DNA of 64,000 nt from Bacteroidales bacterium (GCA_020860515.1 JAJBUG010000091.1:62001-126000); one strand, 5' to 3'. Shown: positions 1-8,326, counted from the stretch's first letter. Notes: generated by a model from the letters alone, not told the origin. Translations and numbers: made by a program.

Positions 1-400
1 CGGTTCGTTGGCCACAGCACGCATTGCTCGTGAGTACAATCGCGATGTTTTTGCCTTGCCAGGCCGCACCACCGACCTCTACAGCCGAGGCACCAATATG
101 TTGATTGCCCAAGATAAGGCTCGTCTTATTACGTGCGCCAAAGATTTGGCTGCTGATATGATGTGGGACACAAAAGACATGCCTCAGCAAGAGGCAACCC
201 CTACTCTGTTCCGCACGCTTAATGCCGAGGAGCAGCGAGTGTATGATTTCATCCTGGCTCATCCAGAAGCCACCGAAAATGATATGTGCGTGCAATTGGG
301 CTTGCCTTTTGCTCGCATTACCAATATCCTCTTCACCCTCGAGATGGAGGACTTCATCCTCAAAGTGCCCGGTGGACGCTACATGCCCACCTCAAAGTAA
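1..400 (+). CDS. dprA: DNA processing protein DprA, C-terminal part (5' end outside window)
   Basis: This is the 3' end of a DprA/Smf gene; the reading frame is open to the window edge. DprA loads RecA onto incoming single-stranded DNA during transformation. The visible part begins in the Rossmann-like domain with GSLATARIA, followed by the family's FALPGR and the G-x-N-x-LI stretch. A C-terminal winged-helix domain follows (about the last 65 residues, with EEQRVYDFI and ENDMCVQLGL). The gene ends 37 bases before kdsA on the same strand. Identification rests on these family motifs and is firm; the N-terminal half cannot be judged. Confidence 0.9.
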   Translation, partial: GSLATARIAREYNRDVFALPGRTTDLYSRGTNMLIAQDKARLITCAKDLAADMMWDTKDMPQQEATPTLFRTLNAEEQRVYDFILAHPEATENDMCVQLGLPFARITNILFTLEMEDFILKVPGGRYMPTSK

Positions 401-437
401 CTGATTACAATTTAACCCCACTGAAAATTTTATAATT

Positions 438-1250
438 ATGACCACATTAGAATATTTAAAATCTTCCCAAAACAATAACTTCTTCCTTTTAGCAGGCCCC
501 TGTGTGATTGAGGGCGAGGAGATGGCTCTTGAAATTGCTGGAAAGGTAAAGCCTATTTGTGATCGCTTGGGTATTCCCTATGTCTTCAAGGGTTCGTATC
601 GCAAGGCTAATCGCTCACGCTTGGATTCCTTTACTGGCATTGGTGATGAAAAAGCATTAAAAATCTTGGCAAAGGTTCGTGAGGAATTTGACATACCAGT
701 TGTGACTGACATTCATGAATGCCATGAGGCAGAGATAGCTGCAGAATATGTGGATATCCTGCAGATACCAGCTTTTCTTTGCCGCCAGACCGAGTTGCTC
801 GTAACTGCTGCCAAAACTGGCAAACTGGTCAATATAAAAAAAGGTCAATTCTTGGCACCAGAATCGATGCACTTTGCAGTAGAGAAGGTGCGCGCAGCTG
901 GCAATGGCCAAGTGGCTGTGACCGACCGAGGCACAACCTTCGGCTATGGCGACCTTATCATTGACTACCGTGGGATCCCCACCATGCAGCGAGAATGCAA
1001 GTGCCCTGTCATTCTTGATATCACCCATTCGCTGCAACAGCCTAACCAAGGCGGAGGTGTCACTGGCGGGCGCCCCGACATGATTGAGACCGTGGCTAAG
1101 GCTGGAGTAGCTGTAGGCGTGGATGGAATTTTCTTAGAGACCCACAAAAATCCAGCCGAAGCAAAAAGCGATGGCGCTAATATGCTTCGGCTTGACTTGC
1201 TTGAGCCCTTGTTAGAAAGGCTGACACAAGTGAGAATTGCAGTCGTATAG
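438..1250 (+). CDS. kdsA: 3-deoxy-8-phosphooctulonate synthase
   Basis: KdsA condenses phosphoenolpyruvate with arabinose 5-phosphate to make KDO 8-phosphate for the lipopolysaccharide inner core, in the cytoplasm. The 270-residue length is normal. Family signatures are present: GPCVIEG near residue 20, KGSYRKANRSR, GTTFGYGDLIIDYR and DITHSLQQP. Residue 22 is cysteine, in the position that binds metal in the metal-dependent class (the E. coli enzyme has asparagine there), so a metal-dependent enzyme is inferred. It may be cotranscribed with dprA upstream. The convergent phosphorylase gene lies 26 bases downstream. Confidence 0.95.
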   Translation: MTTLEYLKSSQNNNFFLLAGPCVIEGEEMALEIAGKVKPICDRLGIPYVFKGSYRKANRSRLDSFTGIGDEKALKILAKVREEFDIPVVTDIHECHEAEIAAEYVDILQIPAFLCRQTELLVTAAKTGKLVNIKKGQFLAPESMHFAVEKVRAAGNGQVAVTDRGTTFGYGDLIIDYRGIPTMQRECKCPVILDITHSLQQPNQGGGVTGGRPDMIETVAKAGVAVGVDGIFLETHKNPAEAKSDGANMLRLDLLEPLLERLTQVRIAVV

Positions 1251-1276
1251 CCTGCCCCTGTGAGAGGAGGCCTTGG

Positions 1277-2149
1277 CTATAGACGCTCGATAACGCGAGC
1301 TACGAGATCGCGCATGCCCGACTTGTAGTTGGGATTCACATCTTCCCTAAATCGATTGGCGATGATCGAGCATACTGTCATGCATTTATGTCCCATTAGT
1401 CGTCCCAGTCCTTGGAGAGGCGCGCTCTCCATTTCGTAGTTAGTAATGCGACGACCCTTGTACTCAAACTCCTCGAGGCGGCGATTGAGATCTGGATTAG
1501 CCAGAGGCAGCCTTACATAACGGCCTTGCGGCCCATAGAAGCCAACAGCAGAAATTGTGTTGCCACGCACCATGTCATCCTGACCGATGCGCTGCACCAA
1601 CTCTGCGTCAGCATCCACCACGTAGGGTTTGGCCCAATTGGGATTCCAGTCGGTGTGATGGCACAAAGCATGCTGGAAATCGAGGTCGGCTACATCATCT
1701 CGACCTTCGTAATAATTAAGAACGCCATCAAACCCAATAGACTTTTCTGCGATTACGGGGGTGCCTATTGTAATATCAGGCTGAAGAGAACCGGATGTAC
1801 CGATGCGCACCATTGTGAGGGTGCGGTGGGTATCCTTGACCTCACGGGTTTTAAAATCGACATTTGCCAACGCGTCAAGCTCGGTCGCTACGATGTCGAT
1901 ATTATCCGGTCCAATGCCATGGCTGATGCACATTATCGGTTTACCTTGATAGGTGCCTCCAATGGTATGAAATTCACGTGACAGCACTTCGAAGGTGCGA
2001 GTATCAAAGTACTCAGCTACCATGTTCACACGAGCTGGATCGCCCACCATAATGATGCGGTCGGTGAGCTGATCGGGGTGCAGGTGCAAGTGAAACACAG
2101 TGCCATCCGAGTTGATGATCAATTCTGAATCAGGTATTATTCTTGCCAT
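1277..2149 (-). CDS. nucleoside phosphorylase (uridine phosphorylase family)
   Basis: This 290-residue protein belongs to the PNP/UDP phosphorylase family, which cleaves nucleosides with phosphate to give the free base and (deoxy)ribose 1-phosphate for salvage. The N-terminal phosphate-binding motif IIMVGDPARVN is clear, as are the family stretches ISHGIG, MVRIGTSGSLQP and NYEMESAPLQGLG; the last carries the nucleoside-binding glutamate and methionine. Substrate choice (uridine versus purine) cannot be settled by eye; uridine phosphorylase is my preference. It is transcribed alone, convergent with kdsA. Confidence 0.87.
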   Translation of the reverse strand: MARIIPDSELIINSDGTVFHLHLHPDQLTDRIIMVGDPARVNMVAEYFDTRTFEVLSREFHTIGGTYQGKPIMCISHGIGPDNIDIVATELDALANVDFKTREVKDTHRTLTMVRIGTSGSLQPDITIGTPVIAEKSIGFDGVLNYYEGRDDVADLDFQHALCHHTDWNPNWAKPYVVDADAELVQRIGQDDMVRGNTISAVGFYGPQGRYVRLPLANPDLNRRLEEFEYKGRRITNYEMESAPLQGLGRLMGHKCMTVCSIIANRFREDVNPNYKSGMRDLVARVIERL

Positions 2150-2510
2150 GGCAGTTCACATTAATATATAGTTATGCTTATTATACACAACGCACGAATC
2201 CGCCAAAAAGTTCACCATGACGCAAATTTTTATTCAAAATTATAAATTATTAAGAGCCAGTAAAGGCTAAAGTGGGCCGATCCATATTCGATTTCTTAGC
2301 CGTAAATCCGTCAAATAGTTCAATTTTTCGACGGATTCTCTCGGCTAACGACTACGACTTTGGAAATTCCCTGTAGAAAATATATAAAATTCACAGAAAT
2401 TTTGTATCTTTGCGAAGTATCATTTAAGGTCGATGAGATGGGAGGAAAGGTTGCTTTCAAAGTGTCTTACGTGACAGAAAATGATGTGACCACGCTCCAC
2501 TATTTACAAA

Positions 2511-2648
2511 ATGAAATTAAGTTTAAAACATGTCTTTTCCGACAAAGTAATCAACCTCTACGACCCTGCATTTTGGAGCAATTACAACATAATCGAACCC
2601 TCAGAATCCCTGGAAAAAGCACTCCCCAAGCTCCGCAAAATCGAATAA
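2511..2648 (+). pseudogene. C-terminal remnant of a larger Bacteroidetes protein
   Basis: A 45-residue frame ending in FWSNYNIIEPSESLEKAL resembles the extreme C-terminus of long Bacteroidetes surface proteins, such as the carboxypeptidase-regulatory-like type that end in FWGxYNxIEP. There is no plausible full gene upstream. The frame before it (from about 2400) is shifted by one and looks decayed. I read it as a gene tail left by deletion. The family guess is from memory of similar endings and is weak. Confidence 0.4.
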
Positions 2649-2675
2649 GTAAATTTGCACATTTTAGATAAAAAA

Positions 2676-2706
2676 TTGGTTGAATCGGATTTTTAATGTA
2701 ATTTTG
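2676..2706 (+). promoter_or_regulatory. Bacteroidetes-type promoter for the hepT-mntA pair
   Basis: TTG at 2676-2678 and TAATTTTG at 2699-2706 are separated by 20 bases, matching the Bacteroidetes sigma consensus (TTG, 19-21 bases, TAnnTTTG). The start codon at 2729 is 22 bases downstream. The segment 2682-2707 recurs exactly at 4760-4785. Confidence 0.7.
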
Positions 2707-2728
2707 TAAAAAATATAAAACATGTAAC

Positions 2729-3139
2729 ATGGAAGAAGAAAAAGATATAAGGTGGAAACAAAGGTTTCAGAATTTGGAGAAAGCCATGGAATGGCTTGAA
2801 GAAGGTGTACGCCGCGTTGCAGATGCGCCTAATGATGCATTTTTGCGAACTGGGCTGATTCAATGCTTTGAATTCACCTTTGAGCTTTCCTGGAAAACGA
2901 TGAAGGACTATCTCTTTGAAGAAGGCATAGAGGTAAAATCGCCAAAGGAAACTATCCGACAAGCTATCCAAATCAATCTTATCAAAGATGATGACAATTG
3001 GATGAAGGCTCTTTCTGCCAGAAATCTCACAACTCATATTTATGAAGAGGAAGAAATAAAAGAAATAGCCGATTCAATCACTACAGTATATTTTCCGATG
3101 ATTAATGTTTTTATAGAATCTTTAAAAGGAAGATTATGA
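2729..3139 (+). CDS. HepT-like HEPN toxin (HI0074 family)
   Basis: This 136-residue, mainly helical protein matches the nucleotidyltransferase substrate-binding family (HI0074), the HEPN half of HepT-MntA toxin-antitoxin modules. The HEPN RNase motif R-x4-H-x-Y is intact at R98, H103 and Y105 (RNLTTHIY). The middle has the family's QCFEFTFELSWKTMKDYL stretch. In known pairs the HEPN protein is an RNase toxin silenced by AMPylation from the partner. It overlaps the next gene by four bases (ATGA), so translation is coupled. It has its own promoter. Confidence 0.82.
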   Translation: MEEEKDIRWKQRFQNLEKAMEWLEEGVRRVADAPNDAFLRTGLIQCFEFTFELSWKTMKDYLFEEGIEVKSPKETIRQAIQINLIKDDDNWMKALSARNLTTHIYEEEEIKEIADSITTVYFPMINVFIESLKGRL

Positions 3140-3435
3140 ATCCTATACCAGGACTTAGCGATTGGTCAAATGACATTGTGGATGGTATTCTGAAGAAATA
3201 TCCTGCAGTGGGTCCGGTGCTTTTGTTTGGGTCAAGAGCAAAAGGAACCTTTCGCCATGGTTCTGACATTGACCTATGTCTTATGGGTGAATGTGACAGT
3301 GACACCCTCACTCATATTCGCATGGATTTTGACGATTCTTACCTGCCTTACATGGTAGATGTCCTTATTTTTAACTTAATTAAAAATCCAGATTTGAAAG
3401 CTCACATCCTCAGAGTGGGAAAGCCCTTATTATAA
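3136..3435 (+). CDS. MntA-like minimal nucleotidyltransferase antitoxin
   Basis: This 99-residue protein has the pol-beta-type nucleotidyltransferase signature GSRAKGTFRHGSDIDL (GS at 32-33, aspartates 44 and 46) and a third candidate aspartate in PYMVDVLIF. Its length is that of minimal nucleotidyltransferases (HI0073/MntA). In described systems MntA transfers AMP to the tyrosine of the HEPN toxin and so neutralises it; the tyrosine is present in the upstream partner. The four-base overlap with the toxin gene supports a module. Confidence 0.83.
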   Translation: MNPIPGLSDWSNDIVDGILKKYPAVGPVLLFGSRAKGTFRHGSDIDLCLMGECDSDTLTHIRMDFDDSYLPYMVDVLIFNLIKNPDLKAHILRVGKPLL

Positions 3436-3493
3436 TGGGGTAAGTGACTTTAACTAAACCTTCCAATGTTGCTAAGTACCTGGAGGGCACGTC

Positions 3494-3680
3494 TTTTGGT
3501 AACCGCCGATGAAGTCGGCGGTTGGAGCGATGACCTATCCCACAATAGACCTCGGAGGGGGCGTCTATTAGCAAAATGAATTCAGACACCCGCTCTGCGG
3601 GCTGAGTGTAGATGTATCTCTTTGACTCCGACGGCTGAAGCCATCGGTTACCACCAGACGCCCGCGCTCTGCGGGCTAAA
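3494..3680. repeat. cluster of REP-like hairpins in inverted arrangement
   Basis: Several small palindromes follow one another: ACCGCCGA/TCGGCGGT (3502-3522), an imperfect CCGACGGC/GCCATCGG (3628-3647), and two copies of CGCTCTGCGGGCT (near 3591 and 3665). The left end (GTCT..GGTAACCG) recurs in reverse complement near 3640-3660 (CGGTTACCACCAGAC). The whole reads as a degenerate inverted pair of REP-like units with no coding content. Confidence 0.45.
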
Positions 3681-3703
3681 ATGGAAACTTAAATAATTTT
3701 ATA

Positions 3704-3882
3704 ATGGAATATCAAGACGTACCCAGAGATTACATTGAGAGCCTGATTAAAGAGATGGTCAGCACCTATGTCAATAAGCGAGCCGAGGACTTGCGAGCCG
3801 GAGGGTGGGATGCAACTTTTCCGATATTAATGATTTAGTAACCAACTTCTACGACTTTTGCACCTGCCTCCACAACGAATAG
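3704..3882 (+). pseudogene. small gene broken by a one-base deletion
   Basis: An ATG at 3704 opens a frame that stops at 3838 after 44 residues. Adding one T in the T run near 3816 would carry the frame on to a stop at 3880-3882, giving about 59 residues that end DFCTCLHNE. The sequence on both sides of the run is protein-like (KRAEDLRAGGWDATF, then SDINDLVTNFYDF). I do not recognise the family. A sequencing error in the run would give the same picture. Confidence 0.4.
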
Positions 3883-4198
3883 CACAAAAGAGAATAATTA
3901 ATTTACCACAAAACTAACAATTAAATATTGCAAAGGCTTTAATAACCAAACTCGGTTACAGAGCATACGTGTTAAGTATATTTTTACATAGGATGAATTC
4001 ATACACAACCGAGCCCAATAGAACCGAATTTAAATTTAATTCGTTTTAAAGTTGGTAAAAGCTTATGCGGATATGGAGTACGATTTTCTGTTTAATTTCC
4101 AAAGCCAGGATACTATGAATACTATGGTGTACGTTATCACCTCAAAAGAGTACCGAGATTCACAATAATGAAATATAAAACTTATCTTCAATTAAAAT
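3883..4198. other. AT-rich intergenic stretch without a supported gene
   Basis: The stretch is AT-rich. It contains only a 31-residue frame at 4073-4168 (MEYDFLFNFQSQDT...) without a clear ribosome site or recognisable family. I see no hairpin with a T tract. It may hold the leader and promoter of the next gene. Confidence 0.4.
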
Positions 4199-4729
4199 AT
4201 GACAATAGAAGAAAGAAGACAGCTTTACCATGAGATAAAGCAGCGCGACCTAAGCTCCTCCGAAAATTGGAGAGTATGGGATATAAATGAGAATATGGTA
4301 CTTATTTCAAAAGTCATCTATGGCTATTGGAAACCCATTTACCTCGTAGATGAGCTCAACAAAACAGCAATGCAGTTTATGGATTTCAAGGAAACACTGC
4401 TGAATGTAAGTGACGATGACATCGATTGGCATTCATTAGAAGGCATAAAATTGGTTGGAATTGACCGAATCAAAGAACGCGATGCCCATTTCCCTACCAA
4501 CATCCGAGGGTTTAAGAATGGCGTGGCGGAAGTAGATTGGGAAATACATCCCGACGGAATGTACTTCATGGACGATGATGGTTATGGGAGGACCAATGAC
4601 AGAGCAGAAACGCTGTATGGTTATATCGATCGCAACGGTAATATGATTGTTCCGTTCACCTATGTCGGCAAGGATTGGGACAAGTTAACTGAGCTTCATC
4701 GTAAAGCCGAGAAAATGGCAATGGCCTAA
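4199..4729 (+). CDS. hypothetical acidic cytoplasmic protein
   Basis: This 176-residue protein was not recognised. It has no signal peptide or membrane segment and is rich in acidic and aromatic residues. The C-terminal part contains GYIDRNGNMIVPFTYVG, which resembles a WG/KWG-type beta repeat (WGYIDxxGxxVIPxxY), and an earlier stretch (GFKNGVAEVDWEIHPDGMYF) could be another. A short WG-repeat-like protein is therefore possible. It stands alone in an accessory patch between gene debris and a lipoprotein gene. Confidence 0.6.
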   Translation: MTIEERRQLYHEIKQRDLSSSENWRVWDINENMVLISKVIYGYWKPIYLVDELNKTAMQFMDFKETLLNVSDDDIDWHSLEGIKLVGIDRIKERDAHFPTNIRGFKNGVAEVDWEIHPDGMYFMDDDGYGRTNDRAETLYGYIDRNGNMIVPFTYVGKDWDKLTELHRKAEKMAMA

Positions 4730-4753
4730 AAGCATTGAAGGTGTACAATAAAT

Positions 4754-4784
4754 TTGGAGGAATCGGATTTTTAATGTAATTTTG
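4754..4784 (+). promoter_or_regulatory. Bacteroidetes-type promoter, near-copy of the one at 2676
   Basis: TTG at 4754-4756 and TAATTTTG at 4777-4784 are 20 bases apart. The 26 bases at 4760-4785 are identical to 2682-2707. The lipoprotein start at 4807 lies 22 bases downstream, the same spacing as at the hepT-like gene. Confidence 0.7.
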
Positions 4785-4806
4785 TGGGGAAGTAAATTTT
4801 GAGATT

Positions 4807-5487
4807 ATGGCATCAATAGGATATCAAATGCGACATATATGGATTGCCATGACATGGGTCATGGCAGTTTTCTTTTTTATTACATCATGTACTTCGAGCC
4901 ATAAAGGTGCAGAGGAAGATATTGGTACAGACACTTGTCCCGCTGCTGATGGGATGGTTAACGGCCATGAATACGTAGATTTAGGGCTCTCTGTCAATTG
5001 GGCGCTCTGTAATGTGGGAGGTAATCAATCTACAGAATATGGTGACTATTATGCATGGGGAATAATTCAACCCAGTGATAAATACACTATATTGAATAGC
5101 AAAACCACTGATAAAGAAATGGAAGATATTCAAGGAAATCCTGAATTTGATGTAGCCGCAAGAATTTGGGGTGATCCTTGGAGAATACCTACCCGACAAG
5201 AAAGCGAGGAACTTTTATCCAATTGCACTTGCAAATGGACTAAATTAAATGGCGTTAAGGGGCTAAAGCTAACCAGTAAGATAAATGGAAACTTCATCTT
5301 TTTACCTGCTGGAGGGCGCATAGATGGTGGCCAATTCTATAAAGAAGAATTAGCCCTATATTGGTCCTCAACGCCCAATGTAAATGATTGGGATGGGGCT
5401 TATCTTATCTTTGCCGATTCTATTGAGCAAGATGTATATTGGGATTTTCGCTTTTCTGGTCTATTAATCCGCCCAGTTTGGAAATGA
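4807..5487 (+). CDS. surface lipoprotein with a FISUMP/DUF1566-like domain
   Basis: This 226-residue protein has an N-terminal hydrophobic segment ending in a lipobox (ITSC, cysteine near residue 28), so export and lipid anchoring are expected. The mature part starts with EYVDLGLSVNWALCNVG, an opening shared by many Bacteroidetes proteins of the Fibrobacter succinogenes major-paralogous (FISUMP) or DUF1566-like group. It continues with WRIPTRQESEELL and ends LYWSST...RPVWK, the usual end of that fold. Some members are thought to be lectin-like; the role here is unknown. The start could also be the Met at 4828, nearer the hydrophobic segment. A hairpin terminator follows. Confidence 0.72.
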   Translation: MASIGYQMRHIWIAMTWVMAVFFFITSCTSSHKGAEEDIGTDTCPAADGMVNGHEYVDLGLSVNWALCNVGGNQSTEYGDYYAWGIIQPSDKYTILNSKTTDKEMEDIQGNPEFDVAARIWGDPWRIPTRQESEELLSNCTCKWTKLNGVKGLKLTSKINGNFIFLPAGGRIDGGQFYKEELALYWSSTPNVNDWDGAYLIFADSIEQDVYWDFRFSGLLIRPVWK

Positions 5488-5532
5488 GAAAGCTTGGGAC
5501 AGGGGCAGAGGCTTGTTCCAACTTTTGTAATG

Positions 5533-5561
5533 AAAAAATCCCTCGGTGTGAGGGATTTTTT
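5533..5561 (+). terminator. rho-independent terminator
   Basis: The stem AAAAAATCCCTC pairs with GAGGGATTTTTT around a five-base loop, and the T run closes the lipoprotein gene. The A-rich left arm makes it potentially bidirectional. Confidence 0.75.
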
Positions 5562-5586
5562 GTAATTTTGCAGGCGTGAATTGTTT

Positions 5587-5706
5587 ATGATATGGGGCAG
5601 TTATTCTCAGCGAGATGGCTACCCCAACGATTATGACGATTATGACCAATATGTCGATATGTCGATTATGACAATTATGACAATTAGATACAATGGATAC
5701 GACTGA
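5587..5706 (+). CDS. possible small protein overlapping the TPR gene start
   Basis: A 39-residue frame is rich in Asp, Tyr and Met-Thr-Ile repeats because the DNA repeats GATTATGAC/AATTATGAC. It overlaps the start of the TPR gene by 14 bases. A TAATTTTG box at 5563-5570 lies just upstream. It may equally be a repeat-rich leader of the TPR-murF operon. No family recognised. Confidence 0.2.
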   Translation: MIWGSYSQRDGYPNDYDDYDQYVDMSIMTIMTIRYNGYD

Positions 5707-5962
5707 AATACAAGGGCTAATAGCCCAGGGACGGCTCGAGGAAGCGTTGATGGCGCTGAATCAAGCCATGCAGTGCGAGCAGGACAGCGAAGTGTTGCAT
5801 CTGATGCGCGGCAAGGTGTTTTGGAAATTGGGCAACAAGGGCGCTGCCATCTCCGACTACGAAAGCGCCGTGGCTATCAACCCCGATTCGCCTGCGGCTC
5901 ATCTTTTGGAGCATGCCCGAGGCATCATGGACTTCTTCAACCCCGATCAATTTAATCCTTAA
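5693..5962 (+). CDS. small tetratricopeptide repeat protein
   Basis: This 89-residue soluble protein consists of about two TPR-like helical hairpins; GRLEEALMALNQAM and GNKGAAISDYESAVAINPDSP carry the typical A-x(3)-Y-x(2)-A pattern with a Pro after the second helix. TPRs mediate protein contacts; the partner is not evident. It lies six bases upstream of the murF-alr fusion on the same strand, so cotranscription is likely. Confidence 0.8.
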   Translation: MDTTEIQGLIAQGRLEEALMALNQAMQCEQDSEVLHLMRGKVFWKLGNKGAAISDYESAVAINPDSPAAHLLEHARGIMDFFNPDQFNP

Positions 5963-5968
5963 ACAACA

Positions 5969-8275
5969 ATGAAACTCAACGAAATAGCCAATATTCTTGG
6001 CGGGAAAAGCGACAAAGACACCACTATAAGCCAATTGCTGACCGATAGCCGCAATCTCATCAAACCCGAAGAGACTCTATTCTTTGCACTGAAAACCGCA
6101 GGCAACGATGGCCATAAATACATAAAAGAACTTTACGATAAAGGCGTGCGCGCATTTGTGGTTGAGGATGGATTCGACACTGCCCCCTACCCTGATGCCA
6201 CATTTTGGATTGTAAAAGATGTGCTCAAGGCGCTGCAAGAAATTGCCAAGGACGTAAGAAGCAAGTTTGCCAACATTCCAGTAATCGGCATAACCGGCAG
6301 CCGAGGCAAGACGATAACCAAGGAACTGCTCAATCAAATATTGATTTGGCACCACAAGCCCATTTGCCGATCACCTCGCAGCTTCAATTCTCAAATCGGC
6401 GTGCCACTGTCGATATGGGAAATCAACGCCAACGACAATATCGCCATTTTTGAGGCTGGCATCTCCCAACCCAGCGAAATGGCAGCCTTGGAGGAAATGA
6501 TTAAGCCCACGATTGGAGTGTTTACTAATCTTACCGACGAACATCAAGCAGCTTTCGATAGCCTAAGCCAAAAAGCTCGGGAGAAAGCCAAGCTTTTCAA
6601 GGATTGCAAGAATGTATTCTGCCCCGACGATCCCGCAATCATTCAAGCCATCAAAGCAGAATGCCCTAACGCTCGCATTCATATCGTGGAGGGAGGGCTT
6701 ATAGAATTGGCCGAAAATGTAGCTCAGTTCATCGATGACTCTATAATCGTAAGAAAACGGCTACGTGGCACCAATCTTGAGAAATTTGTACCCAGATACG
6801 ACGCTTGCGAGACACTTAAAAACTGCCTTATCGTTTACGACTGCTACACCTGCGATGCTCGCAGCATCAAGGATGCCCTGAATTATGCGCGACGCCATGC
6901 CAATGCCGAGCGCAGCCTTACCCTGATTGTGTCAAAGCCCGATGATGACGCAGATCTCAACCAACTCGTAAAAGATTACCATATCAACCGCTTAATCACT
7001 ATCGGAATTGATGCAAAATTGGGGGATTCCGCTGATTGCATCTATGAAAGCTATTCGAGCGAGCAAGAGTTCTTAGAGAAGAGATCAATTTCAGATTTCA
7101 GCAACGAACTAATCGTTATCAAAGGGTCGCCCTTCAACGACCTGCAAGCCATCAAGGCAGCCCTGGAGGAGCCGCGCCACGAGACCATCATGGAGGTCAA
7201 TCTCGGTGCCATAACCCATAATTTCAACTATTACCGCAGCTTGATGCCGAAGTCATCGGGCATGGTGGCTATGGTCAAGGCGGCTGGCTATGGCGTAGGC
7301 GCAATCGAGCTGGCCCGCACCTTGCAATCCCAAGGCGCAGCGTATTTGGCAGTGGCAGTAGTTGACGAGGGAGCCGAACTTCGCCGCGCTGGCATCACAA
7401 TGCCAATAATTGTGATGAATCCCATGAGCACAAACTATCAGGCTCTGTTTGAGAACAAGCTGGAGCCATCAGTGTTCTCGCTTCGCGAGCTTGACCTGCT
7501 CCTCGAAAACGCATCGCGGCTTGGCATCAAAGATTACCCCGTGCACATCAAGCTCGATACCGGCATGCACCGCCTCGGATTCATCGAGACAGAACTCGAT
7601 GCACTAATTGAAAGACTCAACTCGCAGGACAATGTGAAGGTATCGTCGATCTTCTCACATCTGGCAACAGCCGACTGCCTCGACCAAGACGAGTACACTA
7701 TGGGCCAGTTGAATACATTCGAGGATATGAGCAGCCGCATTATGGCAGGCTTGAACTATCCTGTAAAGCGTCACATCCTCAACACAGCAGGCATGATGCG
7801 CTTCCCAGAGTACCATTACGACATGTCGCGCCTTGGCATCGGCCTCTACGGCGTGTCGCCCATCGAACAGGATAAGGACAAACTGCAAGTGGTGGCTCGG
7901 CTTACTACCACGATCATCTCCCTGAAGCACTGGGAACCAGGAGCCACCATCGGCTATGGTCGGCGCGGCAAAATCACCAAACCATCAGAAATTGCCACCA
8001 TTCCTATTGGCTATGCCGACGGCCTTGACCGCCATCTCGGCAATGGAAATGCTTATGTGCTTATCAACGGCGTGCAATGCCCTATCATCGGCAACATCTG
8101 CATGGACCAGTGCATGGTGGATGTGACCACGGCCAACGCAAAAATCGGTGACAAGGTGGAGATTTTCGGTGAGAATGCCCCCGTAGAACGCCTCAGCGAC
8201 ACCCTCGGCACCATCCCCTACGAAATCCTCACCTCTATCTCCCCTCGCGTCAAGCGCATCTACTTCCGCGAATAA
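5969..8275 (+). CDS. bifunctional MurF ligase / alanine racemase
   Basis: This 768-residue fusion joins two steps of peptidoglycan precursor synthesis. Residues 1 to about 400 are MurF-like (UDP-MurNAc-tripeptide:D-Ala-D-Ala ligase), with the ATP-binding GITGSRGKT at about 107-115. Residues from about 410 are an alanine racemase that supplies D-alanine: MEVNLGAITHNF, the PLP-lysine region MVKAAGYG, and the tyrosine motif IPIGYADGLDR. Fused MurF-Alr proteins are characteristic of Bacteroidetes. The MurF half is diverged and shorter than in stand-alone MurF, so its ligase activity is less certain than the racemase. A strong terminator follows. Confidence 0.92.
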   Translation: MKLNEIANILGGKSDKDTTISQLLTDSRNLIKPEETLFFALKTAGNDGHKYIKELYDKGVRAFVVEDGFDTAPYPDATFWIVKDVLKALQEIAKDVRSKFANIPVIGITGSRGKTITKELLNQILIWHHKPICRSPRSFNSQIGVPLSIWEINANDNIAIFEAGISQPSEMAALEEMIKPTIGVFTNLTDEHQAAFDSLSQKAREKAKLFKDCKNVFCPDDPAIIQAIKAECPNARIHIVEGGLIELAENVAQFIDDSIIVRKRLRGTNLEKFVPRYDACETLKNCLIVYDCYTCDARSIKDALNYARRHANAERSLTLIVSKPDDDADLNQLVKDYHINRLITIGIDAKLGDSADCIYESYSSEQEFLEKRSISDFSNELIVIKGSPFNDLQAIKAALEEPRHETIMEVNLGAITHNFNYYRSLMPKSSGMVAMVKAAGYGVGAIELARTLQSQGAAYLAVAVVDEGAELRRAGITMPIIVMNPMSTNYQALFENKLEPSVFSLRELDLLLENASRLGIKDYPVHIKLDTGMHRLGFIETELDALIERLNSQDNVKVSSIFSHLATADCLDQDEYTMGQLNTFEDMSSRIMAGLNYPVKRHILNTAGMMRFPEYHYDMSRLGIGLYGVSPIEQDKDKLQVVARLTTTIISLKHWEPGATIGYGRRGKITKPSEIATIPIGYADGLDRHLGNGNAYVLINGVQCPIIGNICMDQCMVDVTTANAKIGDKVEIFGENAPVERLSDTLGTIPYEILTSISPRVKRIYFRE

Positions 8276-8298
8276 ATGATAAAGACTTACTGATAAAT

Positions 8299-8326
8299 AA
8301 AAAAAGCGGCTTAGGGCCGCTTTTTT
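8299..8326. terminator. bidirectional terminator between murF-alr and plsC
   Basis: The stem AAAAAAGCGGC/GCCGCTTTTTT with loop TTAGG sits between convergent genes and can serve both strands. It runs into the last two bases of the plsC-like gene. Confidence 0.85.

Noticed and set aside
2360..2671. 103-residue frame before the HepT-like gene
   Set aside because: The recognisable protein tail is in a different frame (2511-2648), and the rest is promoter and AT-rich DNA.
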